Assembly (NCBI RefSeq): GCF_900105995.1
Contig: NZ_LT629785.1
Span: forward strand, 1,736,001-1,800,000
Source: Pseudomonas pohangensis
Lineage (GTDB): Bacteria; Pseudomonadota; Gammaproteobacteria; Pseudomonadales; Pseudomonadaceae
Direction: 5' to 3'
DNA: 64,000 nucleotides
Shown: in pieces, positions 36,987-45,814 of the stretch
Position numbering within the stretch: position 1 is the stretch's first letter
How the letters are laid out: each line of letters begins with the position of its first letter
The notes under the pieces: generated by a model
Told to the model about the DNA's origin: nothing
Seen by the model: the letters and a program-made list of their open reading frames with translations, nothing else
Database searches by the model: none
Position numbers and translations under genes: made by a program

Positions 36987-38024
36987 ATGCAAATTGTCCA
37001 GCTACGCACCGCCGGCCAGGAAACCCCGGTGCCCATCACCATCATCGGTGCGTTGCCGCGACTGCTGAAAGCATCCGGGCTGGATCCGCGCAGCATTGCC
37101 CTGAGCGTGGGGCTGAATCCTTCACGGCTGGACGACTCCACCTACCTGGTGTCCTTCGAACAGATCGCCCGTTTCCTCACCGCCGGCGTACGCCAGACCG
37201 GCGATGAGCTGTTCGGCCTGAAGGTCGGCCTGGCCGAGGGGCCGGGTGCACTGGATGCGCTGGGTTATCTGGCCATGAATACGGCCGATGTGCAGGGTGC
37301 ACTAGGCACCCTGGCGCGCTACCTGCACCACTTCGGTGGCACCCTGACGCTAAGTCAGGAAGGCGGTGTGGCGCTGTTTGACTATGCCTTTGTCGCGCCG
37401 CAGATCGAGGGCGCCGGGCTGATCGTCGAGGCCAGTATGGGCCTGGCGGTTGCCTTGCTCAGGGAGCTGTGCGGCAAGACCTGGACGCCGCTACAAGTGC
37501 AATTTACCCGGCCGTTACCGGGCCGACCGGCAGCCTGGCAACAGGCCGTGCAGGCGCCGGTGTATTTTGGCGCCGAGCGAGATGTGCTGGCGTTCTCGGC
37601 CAAATGGCTAAGCCAGCGCATTGACCGCGCCGACCCCGAACTGCATCGCATCCTGCAGGAGCGGGTAGCGGAACTGGATGCCCAGCAGAGTGCTGACCTG
37701 GTCATCCGTGTGTGTACGCTGATTCGTGGCGGATTCCTTTCCGGGCATGTTTCCCAGGAACAGGTTGCCGCCCGCCTCGCCATGAGCCCGCGCACGCTTA
37801 AACGCCGGCTGCAAACAGAAGGCACCAGCCACTCGGCGCTGCTCGAACGCACCCGCATGGAAATGGCTTGCCACCTGCTGCAAAACTCCAGAGCCAGCAT
37901 GACGCAAATTACCGGACTGCTGGGTTATGCCAACTCAAGTGCCTTCAGCCGCGCCTTCAGCCGCTGGAGCGGCATGCCCCCGCGCGACTGGCGGGCACAG
38001 CAGCAGACTGAAAAGCACAAGTGA
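36987..38024 (+). CDS. AraC/OruR-type transcriptional regulator
   Basis: 345 residues: an N-terminal arabinose-binding-like domain (AraC_binding_3/OruR type, LPRLLKASGLDPRSIALSVG) and a C-terminal double HTH (SQEQVAARLAMSPRTLKRRLQTEG and ITGLLGYANSSAFSRAFSRWSG). Divergent from the seven-gene minus-strand run and very probably its regulator. Family members typically sense hydrophobic carboxylic acids. Confidence 0.93.
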   Translation: MQIVQLRTAGQETPVPITIIGALPRLLKASGLDPRSIALSVGLNPSRLDDSTYLVSFEQIARFLTAGVRQTGDELFGLKVGLAEGPGALDALGYLAMNTADVQGALGTLARYLHHFGGTLTLSQEGGVALFDYAFVAPQIEGAGLIVEASMGLAVALLRELCGKTWTPLQVQFTRPLPGRPAAWQQAVQAPVYFGAERDVLAFSAKWLSQRIDRADPELHRILQERVAELDAQQSADLVIRVCTLIRGGFLSGHVSQEQVAARLAMSPRTLKRRLQTEGTSHSALLERTRMEMACHLLQNSRASMTQITGLLGYANSSAFSRAFSRWSGMPPRDWRAQQQTEKHK

Positions 38025-38039
38025 CCGAAGGATATTCAG

Positions 38040-38640
38040 CCGCAAGCCTCGATACGATTGACTGTACCTGGCACGGTTCTTCCCCATGCCGAGGGGCCGC
38101 AGGATCTCGACGCCGCCAACGCCATGCAGGGCAAGCTCTCCGTGCGGCAGAAGAACGCGGGAAGGTTCGAAATTCCGGATCAGGATGAAGCGTCGCTGAA
38201 AAAGGTCCGGGATGCGATCAACCTTCTGGTGGCGACCCGAACCGGTACCAGGGACATGTTCGGCGACAAAGCCAAACTCGACCCGATCAGCCACTTTTTG
38301 GGCACGGCCATGGGCTGGAGCGGAAACCCCGAACAAGCCGCCAGGTATGACAGCGCTGTGCCGGAAATGTATGGCGGCAAGACACTCTACCGGCTCACCG
38401 TAAAGGACGTCCCGGTCGCCGGTTTCTGGTCCATTACTGTCTACAATGAATCGGGATATATGGAGAAGAACGACCAGAACAGCTATACGTACAACCATGT
38501 GACCGCGAGAAAGAACGCGGACGCAAGCATCACGATCAATTTTGGCGGCGGCCCCGACGTCATCAACAATCTTCGCCGCCGGATGAAATTACACCTTGCG
38601 GATGTATGATCCGAAGCAGGAGATCATCACCAGGTCATGA
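38040..38640 (+). pseudogene. Truncated and frameshifted DUF1254/DUF1214 remnant
   Basis: The open frame 38058-38609 encodes only the C-terminal part of a DUF1254/DUF1214 protein (LGTAMGWSGNPEQAA, YRLTVKDVPVAGFWSITVYN, FGGGPDVINN) with no start codon or N-terminal half. After INNL the frame is shifted: in the +1 frame the expected continuation NYTLRMYDPKQEI is readable but is preceded by a TGA where a Trp codon is expected. Gene decay is therefore at least threefold. A third member of the DUF1254 family in this region, but not very close to the two intact copies. Confidence 0.85.
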
Positions 38641-38743
38641 AGCTTTCCCCGGGCACAGCCGGCAAAGCAGATGGCGATGATCGCAATCGAGAAGACGGGC
38701 ACACGAATTACCGTCACCAGGCGGTAAACACAAGGAGATGAGC

Positions 38744-39529
38744 ATGAAGATAAAAACAATCATGGCCGTGAAAGCAACCGCACTGGCGCTTGCGCTGCTG
38801 GGTGGCATGACGCCGGCCTTGGCCGAACAGGAAGTTGGTCTGAAGGATCCCTGCCCGATCACGATCGAGAACTGGCGCGGCAAGGCCTTCTACGAAATTC
38901 TGTTCATGAACCGCCTGCCCAACGGCAGCGGGGTCGGCTATTACTACAACTCTCTCGGCAACGACCTTGAGGCGCCTAACGACGTAATGGACGCCCGCTT
39001 CCGCGCTCTGAATGGGGATGCCTTGAAAAAGGAATACGGGAGCGATGGCGTTCTCTTCAATGGTCCGCGCCGACTCGTGGCGAACGGCATAACCGGGATG
39101 GCCTGGGATGGCTGCAAGGAAAGAGTGATCGCCACGATCCCCTTGCGCGTGCTCGGCATCTTCGAAACCCCTGACCTCAGTAAGGCAGTTGCCGGATCGC
39201 TGCCTTCTTACAAGGTGCTGGTCTCTAAACGTAGCAATACCTTTACCTTCAATGCAGGCGAAACGGTGTATGAGTTGGTCACCGACGAGGGCGCCGTATA
39301 CACGATGTTCAGTCTGTCTCTGAAGATCGACCCCAATAACACCATCGAAAACCTCCCCACCCTTGGCGAGCGCCTGACTTTACCGAAGGGCTGGAGCTTA
39401 AGATCACGCAAATTGGACCAGGACATGACTCTCACGTCCGTCGCCGATTCCAACCCGCCTAACACCATCGTTCTCGACCAGTTTGAGGGCAACTATCAGT
39501 ACAACGCAGCTGCCAGCGCCAAAAAGTAG
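38744..39529 (+). CDS. Exported protein of unknown function
   Basis: About 261 residues with a signal peptide (VKATALALALLGGMTPALAEQ). AAGGAG lies 6 nt upstream of the ATG at 38744, whereas the ATG at 38738 would have no spacing. The mature protein has a mixed alpha/beta appearance and contains DPCPITIENWRGKAFYEILF and SLSLKIDPNNTIENLP. Not recognised. Lies between the DUF1254 remnant and a perfect 14-bp-stem hairpin; its association with the DUF1254 decay region suggests it may belong to the same former operon. Confidence 0.7.
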   Translation: MKIKTIMAVKATALALALLGGMTPALAEQEVGLKDPCPITIENWRGKAFYEILFMNRLPNGSGVGYYYNSLGNDLEAPNDVMDARFRALNGDALKKEYGSDGVLFNGPRRLVANGITGMAWDGCKERVIATIPLRVLGIFETPDLSKAVAGSLPSYKVLVSKRSNTFTFNAGETVYELVTDEGAVYTMFSLSLKIDPNNTIENLPTLGERLTLPKGWSLRSRKLDQDMTLTSVADSNPPNTIVLDQFEGNYQYNAAASAKK

Positions 39530-39537
39530 CCTGTGTG

Positions 39538-39569
39538 CCGCCTGCGAAGACAGCAGTCTTCGCAGGCGG
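39538..39569. terminator. Terminator-like hairpin after the exported-protein gene
   Basis: Perfect 14-bp stem CCGCCTGCGAAGAC/GTCTTCGCAGGCGG with a 4-nt loop, 8 bp after the stop codon. No T tract, so efficiency is uncertain. Confidence 0.6.
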
Positions 39570-39839
39570 TGATGCGTTCGCAAAGAGCAGTTTCTGATCG
39601 GCACGCGTCCCCAATGAGGGGCTCGGTTACACGGCAATGCGCTCGCTTCTGGGTTTAATTGAACAACGCCGCGAACTGGTCGGTGCCAGAGCGCGCTTTA
39701 CCAAGCGCTTATGACACGAGCTTAAGCCGTTAACTTAGATGACCGTGAATGCTCAACACGGCTTGAATAAGCATGTAATTCCGCACTTTGAGCAGGAAAT
39801 ACAGAAACCAAAGAGTCTGGAAAAAACCCTACCCGCCCC

Positions 39840-39859
39840 CCGCAGAGGTGCCTCTGCGG
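39840..39859. terminator. Terminator-like palindrome
   Basis: CCGCAGAGG and CCTCTGCGG separated by 2 nt, followed on the plus strand by a T-rich stretch (TGTTTACTTTC); about 20 nt before it a run of six A residues gives a T run on the other strand. Confidence 0.4.
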
Positions 39860-39913
39860 TGTTTACTTTCCTAGCCAGGCTGCTAGCAGAACCGCCCCAT
39901 TCGATGTGCCTGA

Positions 39914-39960
39914 CTGCTTCTGGCACGCTTCAGCACCTTGCCAGGGGGCAGCAGTCGACC
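39914..39960 (+). repeat. Dispersed repeat, copy C
   Basis: Related to copies A and B: the core CTTCAGCACCTTGCCAG (39928-39944) differs from theirs at 2 of 17 positions, and flanks such as TGCTTCTGGC and CAGTCGACC match copy A. It ends exactly where the MITE-like element begins. Confidence 0.65.
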
Positions 39961-40138
39961 GATTCTGTTGAAAAAGTCGGTTTTCCCGAACGACACATAT
40001 CGTGATCTGTGAAAATGCCATTTTTTCACGCTGCTACGTGAAATCGAAGTTCGGAAGCCTCCGCCGAAAGTAGGGATGTCAATCTCAAGCGCGTACTTTT
40101 CTGTCTGGAAAATCACGACGGACTTTTTCAACAGAATC
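39961..40138. mobile_element. MITE-like element with IS-type terminal inverted repeats
   Basis: 178 bp bounded by a perfect 18-bp inverted repeat, GATTCTGTTGAAAAAGTC (39961-39978) and its complement (40121-40138). These ends are of the kind found on insertion sequences in gammaproteobacteria. There is no transposase in between, so it is a non-autonomous or internally deleted copy. No clear target-site duplication was seen, so flanking DNA may have changed since insertion. Confidence 0.75.
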
Positions 40139-40297
40139 TGCCATAAACGGACAGTGACCCAATAAATCTGTCCCCTTTTTCCCCAGCAGAGCTTTAAAGA
40201 CTTTGAGCAACGCCATGTTCCTACACTCCCCAATAAGTTAAACAATCCTGATCCCACAGGTATGCCATCGAAAAGTACAATGAACGCTGATCTATGT

Positions 40298-41596
40298 TCA
40301 GTCCGGTGCGGCGGCCAGGTCCCGGCGCAGCGTTTTCGCCGCCAGGTAGAAATGGCAGACCGACCAGAACATGACGACCGGTAGGATATACAGCATTGCG
40401 TAGCGCAGCGACCCGGCGCCCAGGTCCGGTTCCAGCAGATCGCTGGTGACACCGATAATCCATGGCCCCAAACCGAGTCCGATGATATTCAGGATCAGGA
40501 ATAATATCGCGGAGGCCATGGCGCGCATACGCACTCCCACCAGGGCGTGGGTGGTGGCGATGGTATTGCCCAGGTAGGCATTGCCCAGGATCCCCGGTAC
40601 GATCGCGAAGCACAGGGCAAGGTACGGGTCCGGCGCCATGTAGATACCCACTATGAACGGGATGCTGAAGAGGCTGGTGATGACCGGCAGCCAGACATAC
40701 CACCGCCTGTCCCGCAACCCCAGGTGATCAGCCAGGAGACCACCACCAAACACGCCGATGGCACCACCGACGCCCAGAATCAGGGCGAGCCAGGTACCCA
40801 GTTCTCCCGTGCCCATGCCGTGAGTCCGGATCATGAATGACGCCATCCAGTTCGCCGCACTGTAACCGCAGAATGCATTGAGTCCCGCCGCCAGCGCCAG
40901 GTGGCGGAAAGACCGCCGGCTCCAGAGCACCCGCAGGACTTCGCGGAAGGGCACTGCAACCTGGCTGGCCTGCCGGTTCTCGGAGCCCCCCCGGGTGGGT
41001 TCCGCGACCGTCATGCGCACCAGCACGGTCAGCAGGATGCCGGGAATCCCCACTACCAGAAACGCAACCCGCCAGCCGAAAAACTCGTTGAGCCAGCCCC
41101 CCGCCAGGAAGCCGAAGAGTATGCCCACATTCACACCGATGGAATAGAACCCGATGGCACCGGCGCGGCGGTGCGGGGGGAAAATATCGGAGATCATTGC
41201 GGTCGATGGCGGGCTGCCTCCGGCTTCGCCGATTCCAACCCCGATTCGGGCCAGCAGGAGTTGCAGGTAATTCTGAACAAAACCACTGAGGGCGGTCATG
41301 AAACTCCAGATAAACAGGGACAGGGCAATGATATCCCGCCGGTTGCCGCGGTCGGCCCAGCGGGCGATGGGTATCCCGGCGGTAACATAGAACGCGGCGA
41401 AGGCAAAGCCGGTCAACAGGCCCAGTTGGCTGTCGGACAGCGCGAGTTCCGCCTTGACCGACTCCTGCAGTATGGCCAGCAGTTGCCGGTCGATGAAATT
41501 GAAGCTGTAGACAGCGGTCAGAACGGCCAGTGTGTAGTACGCCTTGCGACGGGAAGTGTAGGGATTACCTGCTGAAGCCTCACTGTGCCTGGACAT
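40298..41596 (-). CDS. MFS transporter (spinster-like)
   Basis: 432 residues with about twelve membrane segments. The conserved MFS loop motif between helices 2 and 3 is present (GIPIARWADRGNRRDII), and GIGEAGGSPPSTAMISDIFPPHRRAGA resembles the region after helix 4 in spinster-like carriers. It is the last gene of the CoA-transferase operon, 108 bp after the UPF0324 gene. Substrate probably an organic acid or sulfur compound of the pathway; direction not determinable. Confidence 0.9.
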   Translation of the reverse strand: MSRHSEASAGNPYTSRRKAYYTLAVLTAVYSFNFIDRQLLAILQESVKAELALSDSQLGLLTGFAFAAFYVTAGIPIARWADRGNRRDIIALSLFIWSFMTALSGFVQNYLQLLLARIGVGIGEAGGSPPSTAMISDIFPPHRRAGAIGFYSIGVNVGILFGFLAGGWLNEFFGWRVAFLVVGIPGILLTVLVRMTVAEPTRGGSENRQASQVAVPFREVLRVLWSRRSFRHLALAAGLNAFCGYSAANWMASFMIRTHGMGTGELGTWLALILGVGGAIGVFGGGLLADHLGLRDRRWYVWLPVITSLFSIPFIVGIYMAPDPYLALCFAIVPGILGNAYLGNTIATTHALVGVRMRAMASAILFLILNIIGLGLGPWIIGVTSDLLEPDLGAGSLRYAMLYILPVVMFWSVCHFYLAAKTLRRDLAAAPD

Positions 41597-41704
41597 GGTG
41601 TGCTCGCTCTTTTCGGGTGAATGTGTGGGTCATGGGGCTTTAACTCCTGGCATGATTGCCATAGCGGTCGATGACGAGCCGCGGCAGTTCTGCCGGAAAG
41701 GCTT

Positions 41705-42730
41705 CTAGTGGAACTGTTGCGCAAGCAAAACGAAGGTGACCAGAAACAACGCCTCGATGCCGAGCAGTAGTGCCGCGCGCCGGCCCACTTTCCTGATTTC
41801 CAGTAACGAAGTTTTTAGGCCCACCGCCGCGATGGCGACGACCAGACAGACGCGGGAAAAATCGTTCATTGCCCCGGCCACCGGTCCCGGGATCCAGCCC
41901 AGGCTACCGGCGGCAACCAGCGCGACGAAACCCAGCAGAAAGGGGGGGAGCAACGGGTCCCGGACCGCCTGTGGAGAGCCGCGGCCACGTTGTCGCACCA
42001 GCAATGAGAGCGTGACGACCACGGGCAGCAGCATGGCGACGCGCAGCATTTTGGTCAGCACCGAGTAGTCCCCGACCTCGTGGGAAACACTGTACCCGGC
42101 CCCGACGACCTGGGCGACATCGTGTATGGTTCCCCCGAGAAAGATGCCGGCCTCGCCCGGTGTCAGGTCGAGCACCTGGACGATGGTCGGGTACAGAACC
42201 ATGGCCAGCGTCGATAGCACGGTGACCCCGGCGATGGTGAAAATTAACTCGCGCTCAGAGTGCTCGTCCCGTGGCAGCACCGTGGCAATTGCGATGGCGG
42301 CTGACGCGCCACAAATAGCGGTGGCACCTCCGGTCAGCACCCCGAGGCGGCGATCCAGTCCGAGCAGGCGGCTCAAGCCGATGCCGAACAGGATCGTCGC
42401 CAACACACCTGCGATAATGACTGCCCCATTGAACCACCCCAGCTCGCCGATCTGCTCCAGCGTGATGCGTGCCCCGAGCAGCGCGACGCCCAGACGAAGC
42501 ACGCGCCGCGCAGCGAAATCGATGCCCGCCCGGGCATTGCTGTCGACCGTTACCGAGTTCAACGCCATGCCCAGCAACAGTGCATACAGCAAGGTGGGGC
42601 CGCCCCGTGTGTCGGCAATAAAGGCTGCCGCCGTCGCGATCACGATGCACAACAGCATGCCGGGCCAGACACTGTGCATCGCTTGCAGGTAGAAACTGCG
42701 GGATCGGCGAGTAGGCGCGCCAGGGCTCAT
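41705..42730 (-). CDS. UPF0324/YeiH-type putative sulfate/sulfite exporter (copy 1)
   Basis: 341 residues, about ten membrane segments. Family motifs: LLYALLLGMALN, GVALLGARITLEQI, GGATAICGASAAIAI and FLGGTIHDVAQVVGAG. The start overlaps the stop of the enoyl-CoA hydratase gene (ATGA). YeiH-family members are annotated as putative sulfate exporters, but direct evidence is limited. A second, clearly related copy lies in the 61.2-62.2 kb cluster. Confidence 0.88.
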   Translation of the reverse strand: MSPGAPTRRSRSFYLQAMHSVWPGMLLCIVIATAAAFIADTRGGPTLLYALLLGMALNSVTVDSNARAGIDFAARRVLRLGVALLGARITLEQIGELGWFNGAVIIAGVLATILFGIGLSRLLGLDRRLGVLTGGATAICGASAAIAIATVLPRDEHSERELIFTIAGVTVLSTLAMVLYPTIVQVLDLTPGEAGIFLGGTIHDVAQVVGAGYSVSHEVGDYSVLTKMLRVAMLLPVVVTLSLLVRQRGRGSPQAVRDPLLPPFLLGFVALVAAGSLGWIPGPVAGAMNDFSRVCLVVAIAAVGLKTSLLEIRKVGRRAALLLGIEALFLVTFVLLAQQFH

Positions 42731-43473
42731 GTGGCATTACCCCGATTTTGCGCGGCCGCAAGGGCGCTTTCCCAGTAGCGCTGGACCCGCCCCCTGAGGC
42801 CCGGCTCGACCAGGGAGCGCGCCAGAACACCCATGTCGCGTTCACAGTGTTCCTCGTCCCGGCCTACCAGCGCCACCCGTTTTACGGCGTGCCCGGGCAG
42901 TGCGCCGATGCGGGAGCCAATGTCTTCGACCAGCGCAGCCCACGCCTCGGCCTCGATGATATCTGTGATCAAGCCGGTGTTCAGCGCATCTTCCGCGTTC
43001 AGCATCTCCTGTTCCAGGATGATCCGGTATCCGCGCGCACCCACCAGTTCTACAAGACGCCGCGTCCCCAGCACCACACCGAAGCGGATACCCGGAAAAC
43101 GAAAGCGCGTGCGTTCGGCAGCGACGCGCCGGATGCAAGCGGCGGCCAGATCGGCCCCGGCGCCAGAGATCGTGCCATGGGTCAGCGCCACCGTGTAGCA
43201 CGGCGCGCGATAAACCTTTTGCAAAAGCACCTCGATGCGCAGCAGACGGTGGGCCAGGTCGGCATCGCTCTCCTCTGCCAACCGGGACAGGTCCAACCCC
43301 CCGCAAAAGGACTTGCCCTCGCCCGCCAGCACCAGAGTGTGCACGTTCTCCGCGACGGCCTCGTCAATACCGTCGATCAGCGCCTCGACCAGTGCGGGGC
43401 CAAGCGCGTTGGCCCGGTCGGGTTGGTTAAGCGTGATCCTCGCCACGCCGTCCTGAATGTCTGATTTGATCAT
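42727..43473 (-). CDS. Enoyl-CoA hydratase/isomerase family protein
   Basis: 248 residues, crotonase fold: GEGKSFCGGLDLS and HGTISGAGADLAAACIRRVA are the two oxyanion-hole regions, and FPGIRFGVVLGTRRLVELVG follows. One expected active-site Glu position in the second region appears replaced, so a lyase, hydrolase or isomerase role is possible. Coupled by overlap to the exporter gene and 25 bp after the CoA-transferase gene. Confidence 0.87.
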   Translation of the reverse strand: MIKSDIQDGVARITLNQPDRANALGPALVEALIDGIDEAVAENVHTLVLAGEGKSFCGGLDLSRLAEESDADLAHRLLRIEVLLQKVYRAPCYTVALTHGTISGAGADLAAACIRRVAAERTRFRFPGIRFGVVLGTRRLVELVGARGYRIILEQEMLNAEDALNTGLITDIIEAEAWAALVEDIGSRIGALPGHAVKRVALVGRDEEHCERDMGVLARSLVEPGLRGRVQRYWESALAAAQNRGNAT

Positions 43474-43498
43474 TGCCGGCTCTCCTGCGGGTTCGCGC

Positions 43499-44695
43499 TT
43501 ACGCGCTTTGCTTCACTGACGGCGCGCACCACTCGGTGAACACTTCGTCGTTGTGCTCTCCCAACAAGGGGGGGTGGCGCCGTATGCTGAACTCAAACCC
43601 TTCAATTCCGACCGGAAAGCCCGTGGTCCGGGTTTTTACCCCGTTGGGAAGCTCCAGATCGGAAACGATCCCCATGGCCTTCACATGTGGATCTTCCAGC
43701 ATGTCCTCGAAGCTGTTGATCGGGCTGACCGGCACACCATGCTCTTCCATCAGCGCAATCCAGTGTGCCGCGCTCTCGGTCACGAAGGTCTTCTCAAGAA
43801 TGGCGGCCAGTTCCTTCTGGTTGGCGGCGCGATCCAGCTGGTTGGCAAAGCGTGGCTGATCCGCCAATTCGGGTTGGCCCACGATGTCGCACACCGAGCG
43901 CCACAACTTGTCATTGCCCGCAGCGATAACAAAATAATCGTCCCGCGCCCGGAATGCCTGATAGGGCGCATTGCGCGGATGGCACGAACCGATCCGCCCC
44001 GCCGACTGCCCGGTCCCGAAGAATTCGCTGGTCTGCAGCGCCGAGATGCCAATCAGGCTGCCCAGCATGGATACGTCGATGAAGCGACCTTTACCGCTGC
44101 GGTCACGATCGAGCAGCGCAGCGGCGATAGAGTAAGCCGCATACAGTCCGGCACAGAAATCACCCACGGGCACTCCGCATTTCACCGGTCCACTATCCGA
44201 CTCACCGGTGACGCTCATCAGCCCGCTCATTGCCTGGATGGTGACGTCGAAAGCGCCCCGCGTTGCGTAGGGACCGGTCTGGCCGTAGCCGCTGATCGAG
44301 CAAAACACCAGACGCGGATTTTCCTTTGTCAGTGCTTCGTATCCAACGCCCAGCCGGTCCATCACGCCGGGGCGGAAATTCTCGACCACCACATCAGCCT
44401 GTTGACACAAGGCCTTCAGCCGGGCCACATGGTCCGGGTCCTTCAGATCCAGCGCGATGCTGCGCTTGTTCCGGTTCAATGAGGCGAAGTTTTCGCTATA
44501 GAGTTCCTGCTCATCATTGGGTGTCAGCGGCGGCCAGCTACGCATCCCGTCCCCGCTGCCGATACGTTCTACCTTGACCACGTCCGCGCCAAGGTCGGCC
44601 AGCAAAGACCCCGTGAAGGGACCAGCGGCCACCTGTCCGAATTCCAGGACGCGAATGCCTGTCATGGGACCCCGAGTATGTATCTCGTCGCTCAT
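43499..44695 (-). CDS. CaiB/BaiF (family III) CoA-transferase
   Basis: 398 residues, family III CoA-transferase that moves CoA between carboxylic acids. The FG-VAAGPF start, GADVVKVE and NRNKRSIALDLKDP are signature stretches; Asp179 in GVPVGDF corresponds to the catalytic aspartate that forms the acyl anhydride. It starts the operon CoA-transferase / hydratase / exporter / MFS and is divergent from the IclR gene. It would activate a substrate for hydration or cleavage by the next enzyme. Confidence 0.93.
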   Translation of the reverse strand: MSDEIHTRGPMTGIRVLEFGQVAAGPFTGSLLADLGADVVKVERIGSGDGMRSWPPLTPNDEQELYSENFASLNRNKRSIALDLKDPDHVARLKALCQQADVVVENFRPGVMDRLGVGYEALTKENPRLVFCSISGYGQTGPYATRGAFDVTIQAMSGLMSVTGESDSGPVKCGVPVGDFCAGLYAAYSIAAALLDRDRSGKGRFIDVSMLGSLIGISALQTSEFFGTGQSAGRIGSCHPRNAPYQAFRARDDYFVIAAGNDKLWRSVCDIVGQPELADQPRFANQLDRAANQKELAAILEKTFVTESAAHWIALMEEHGVPVSPINSFEDMLEDPHVKAMGIVSDLELPNGVKTRTTGFPVGIEGFEFSIRRHPPLLGEHNDEVFTEWCAPSVKQSA

Positions 44696-44811
44696 TTCAT
44701 TCTCCTCGCAGCGGTAAGTTCATCTAACCGGTCCCGCGACCGGCTAATGACAAAATCTGAAGCGTTGCATATACATCTGACTTTCTACGTCGAACCTTTG
44801 GTTCCAGGATA

Positions 44812-44835
44812 TGATACCAAGTATCAATATATGAT
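44812..44835. promoter_or_regulatory. IclR operator candidate (CoA-transferase promoter)
   Basis: TGATACCAAGTATCA (44812-44826) is a perfect 6-3-6 palindrome; overlapping it is GTATCAATATATGAT (44821-44835), which matches the site before the dioxygenase gene at 14 of 15 positions. The 290-bp divergent gap otherwise holds only an inverted repeat around 44729-44744 in the CoA-transferase leader. Confidence 0.65.
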
Positions 44836-44985
44836 GCTTTGCTGTAAATAAGGCTGTCAAGCGGCAAAAGGCCATATACAAGCTTTCCGGCTATCGCCTT
44901 GCCTTGCATCTCGGTAGGATGCGGCCTCGTTATCACGGCAGCCGAACAGCGCCAAAACTACATGCATGGACAGGGGTAAGCGGGA

Positions 44986-45732
44986 ATGGACAAGACCTTG
45001 TTGAAAGGACTGGAGGTTCTTGAGTATGTCGTTCTGACAGGCGGGCCGGTGCGCTCGATCGATATTGCGAACGATCTCCAGCTTCAGAAAAGCAACGCGC
45101 ACCGGGTGCTCAAGACCCTGAAAGCCGCAGGCTACCTGCAACAGGATGAGCGCACCCGGGAATACACACCGACACTGAAGCTCTGGGAGCTGGGAGCGGC
45201 CGCAGTCGCCGACCTGGGTCTGCGCCAGTATGCCGCGGGGGCGATGCGCGAACTGTCGCAGGCATCGGGAGAAACCGTTCACCTGTCCGTACTGGACGGC
45301 AGGGATGTGATCTATATCGACAAGATCGACAGTCCGCAACCTGTGGCTGCCTACACCCGCATGGGAGGACACGCGCCTGCCTATTGCGTGGCAACCGGTA
45401 AGGCATTGTTATCTGCCCTGAGCCCGGCGCAGCTGGAACCATTGATTGAGACTCTGGACAGCCACTCCCCAGTGACGATTACCGACCGGTCCACGTTGCT
45501 GGCGGACCTGCAACAAGTGCGCGAGCGGGGCTATTCAATCAATCGGGGCGAATGGCGCGAGGATGTCTGGGGAATTGCTGCCAATATCCGGGACGCTTCG
45601 GGCTTCGTTGTCGCAGCCATCGGCATCTCCGGTCCGAAATTCCGTCTGGACGAGGAGCATCGACTGGAAGAACTGGGCGCCCAGGTGAAGGCTGCCGCGC
45701 GCCAGATAGAGAACCTGCTGGGTTCTCAATAA
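44986..45732 (+). CDS. IclR family transcriptional regulator
   Basis: 248 residues: N-terminal winged helix (residues about 5-65, DIANDLQLQKSNAHRVLKTLKAAGYL) and a C-terminal ligand-binding domain with the conserved APAYCVATGKALLSAL and RGYSINRGEWREDVWGIAANI segments. Divergent from the CoA-transferase operon and upstream of the dioxygenase gene; the shared operator-like sequences make it the likely regulator of both. Confidence 0.93.
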   Translation: MDKTLLKGLEVLEYVVLTGGPVRSIDIANDLQLQKSNAHRVLKTLKAAGYLQQDERTREYTPTLKLWELGAAAVADLGLRQYAAGAMRELSQASGETVHLSVLDGRDVIYIDKIDSPQPVAAYTRMGGHAPAYCVATGKALLSALSPAQLEPLIETLDSHSPVTITDRSTLLADLQQVRERGYSINRGEWREDVWGIAANIRDASGFVVAAIGISGPKFRLDEEHRLEELGAQVKAAARQIENLLGSQ

Positions 45733-45768
45733 AAAACCGCCATCGAGTCCGATGAGACTCGATGGCGG
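45731..45768 (-). terminator. Rho-independent terminator after the dioxygenase gene
   Basis: Perfect 13-bp stem CCGCCATCGAGTC/GACTCGATGGCGG, 6-nt loop; on the minus strand followed by six T residues. It overlaps the IclR stop codon and lies 46 bp beyond the convergent dioxygenase gene. Confidence 0.85.
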
Positions 45769-45814
45769 CGCTATATGAACTTCCACCCAGTAAACAGTTC
45801 TGGACGCAGCGTTG

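Larger units (their letters stand above)
39530..40297. other. Long gene-free stretch with repeats and a MITE
   Basis: 768 bp without a convincing gene. It holds, in order: a perfect 14-bp hairpin (39538-39569), an 18-bp near-perfect palindrome (39840-39859), repeat copy C, the MITE-like element, and a hairpin followed by CCTTTTT (40149-40180). The density of secondary structures and the mobile-element ends mark it as a junction between modules. Confidence 0.7.
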
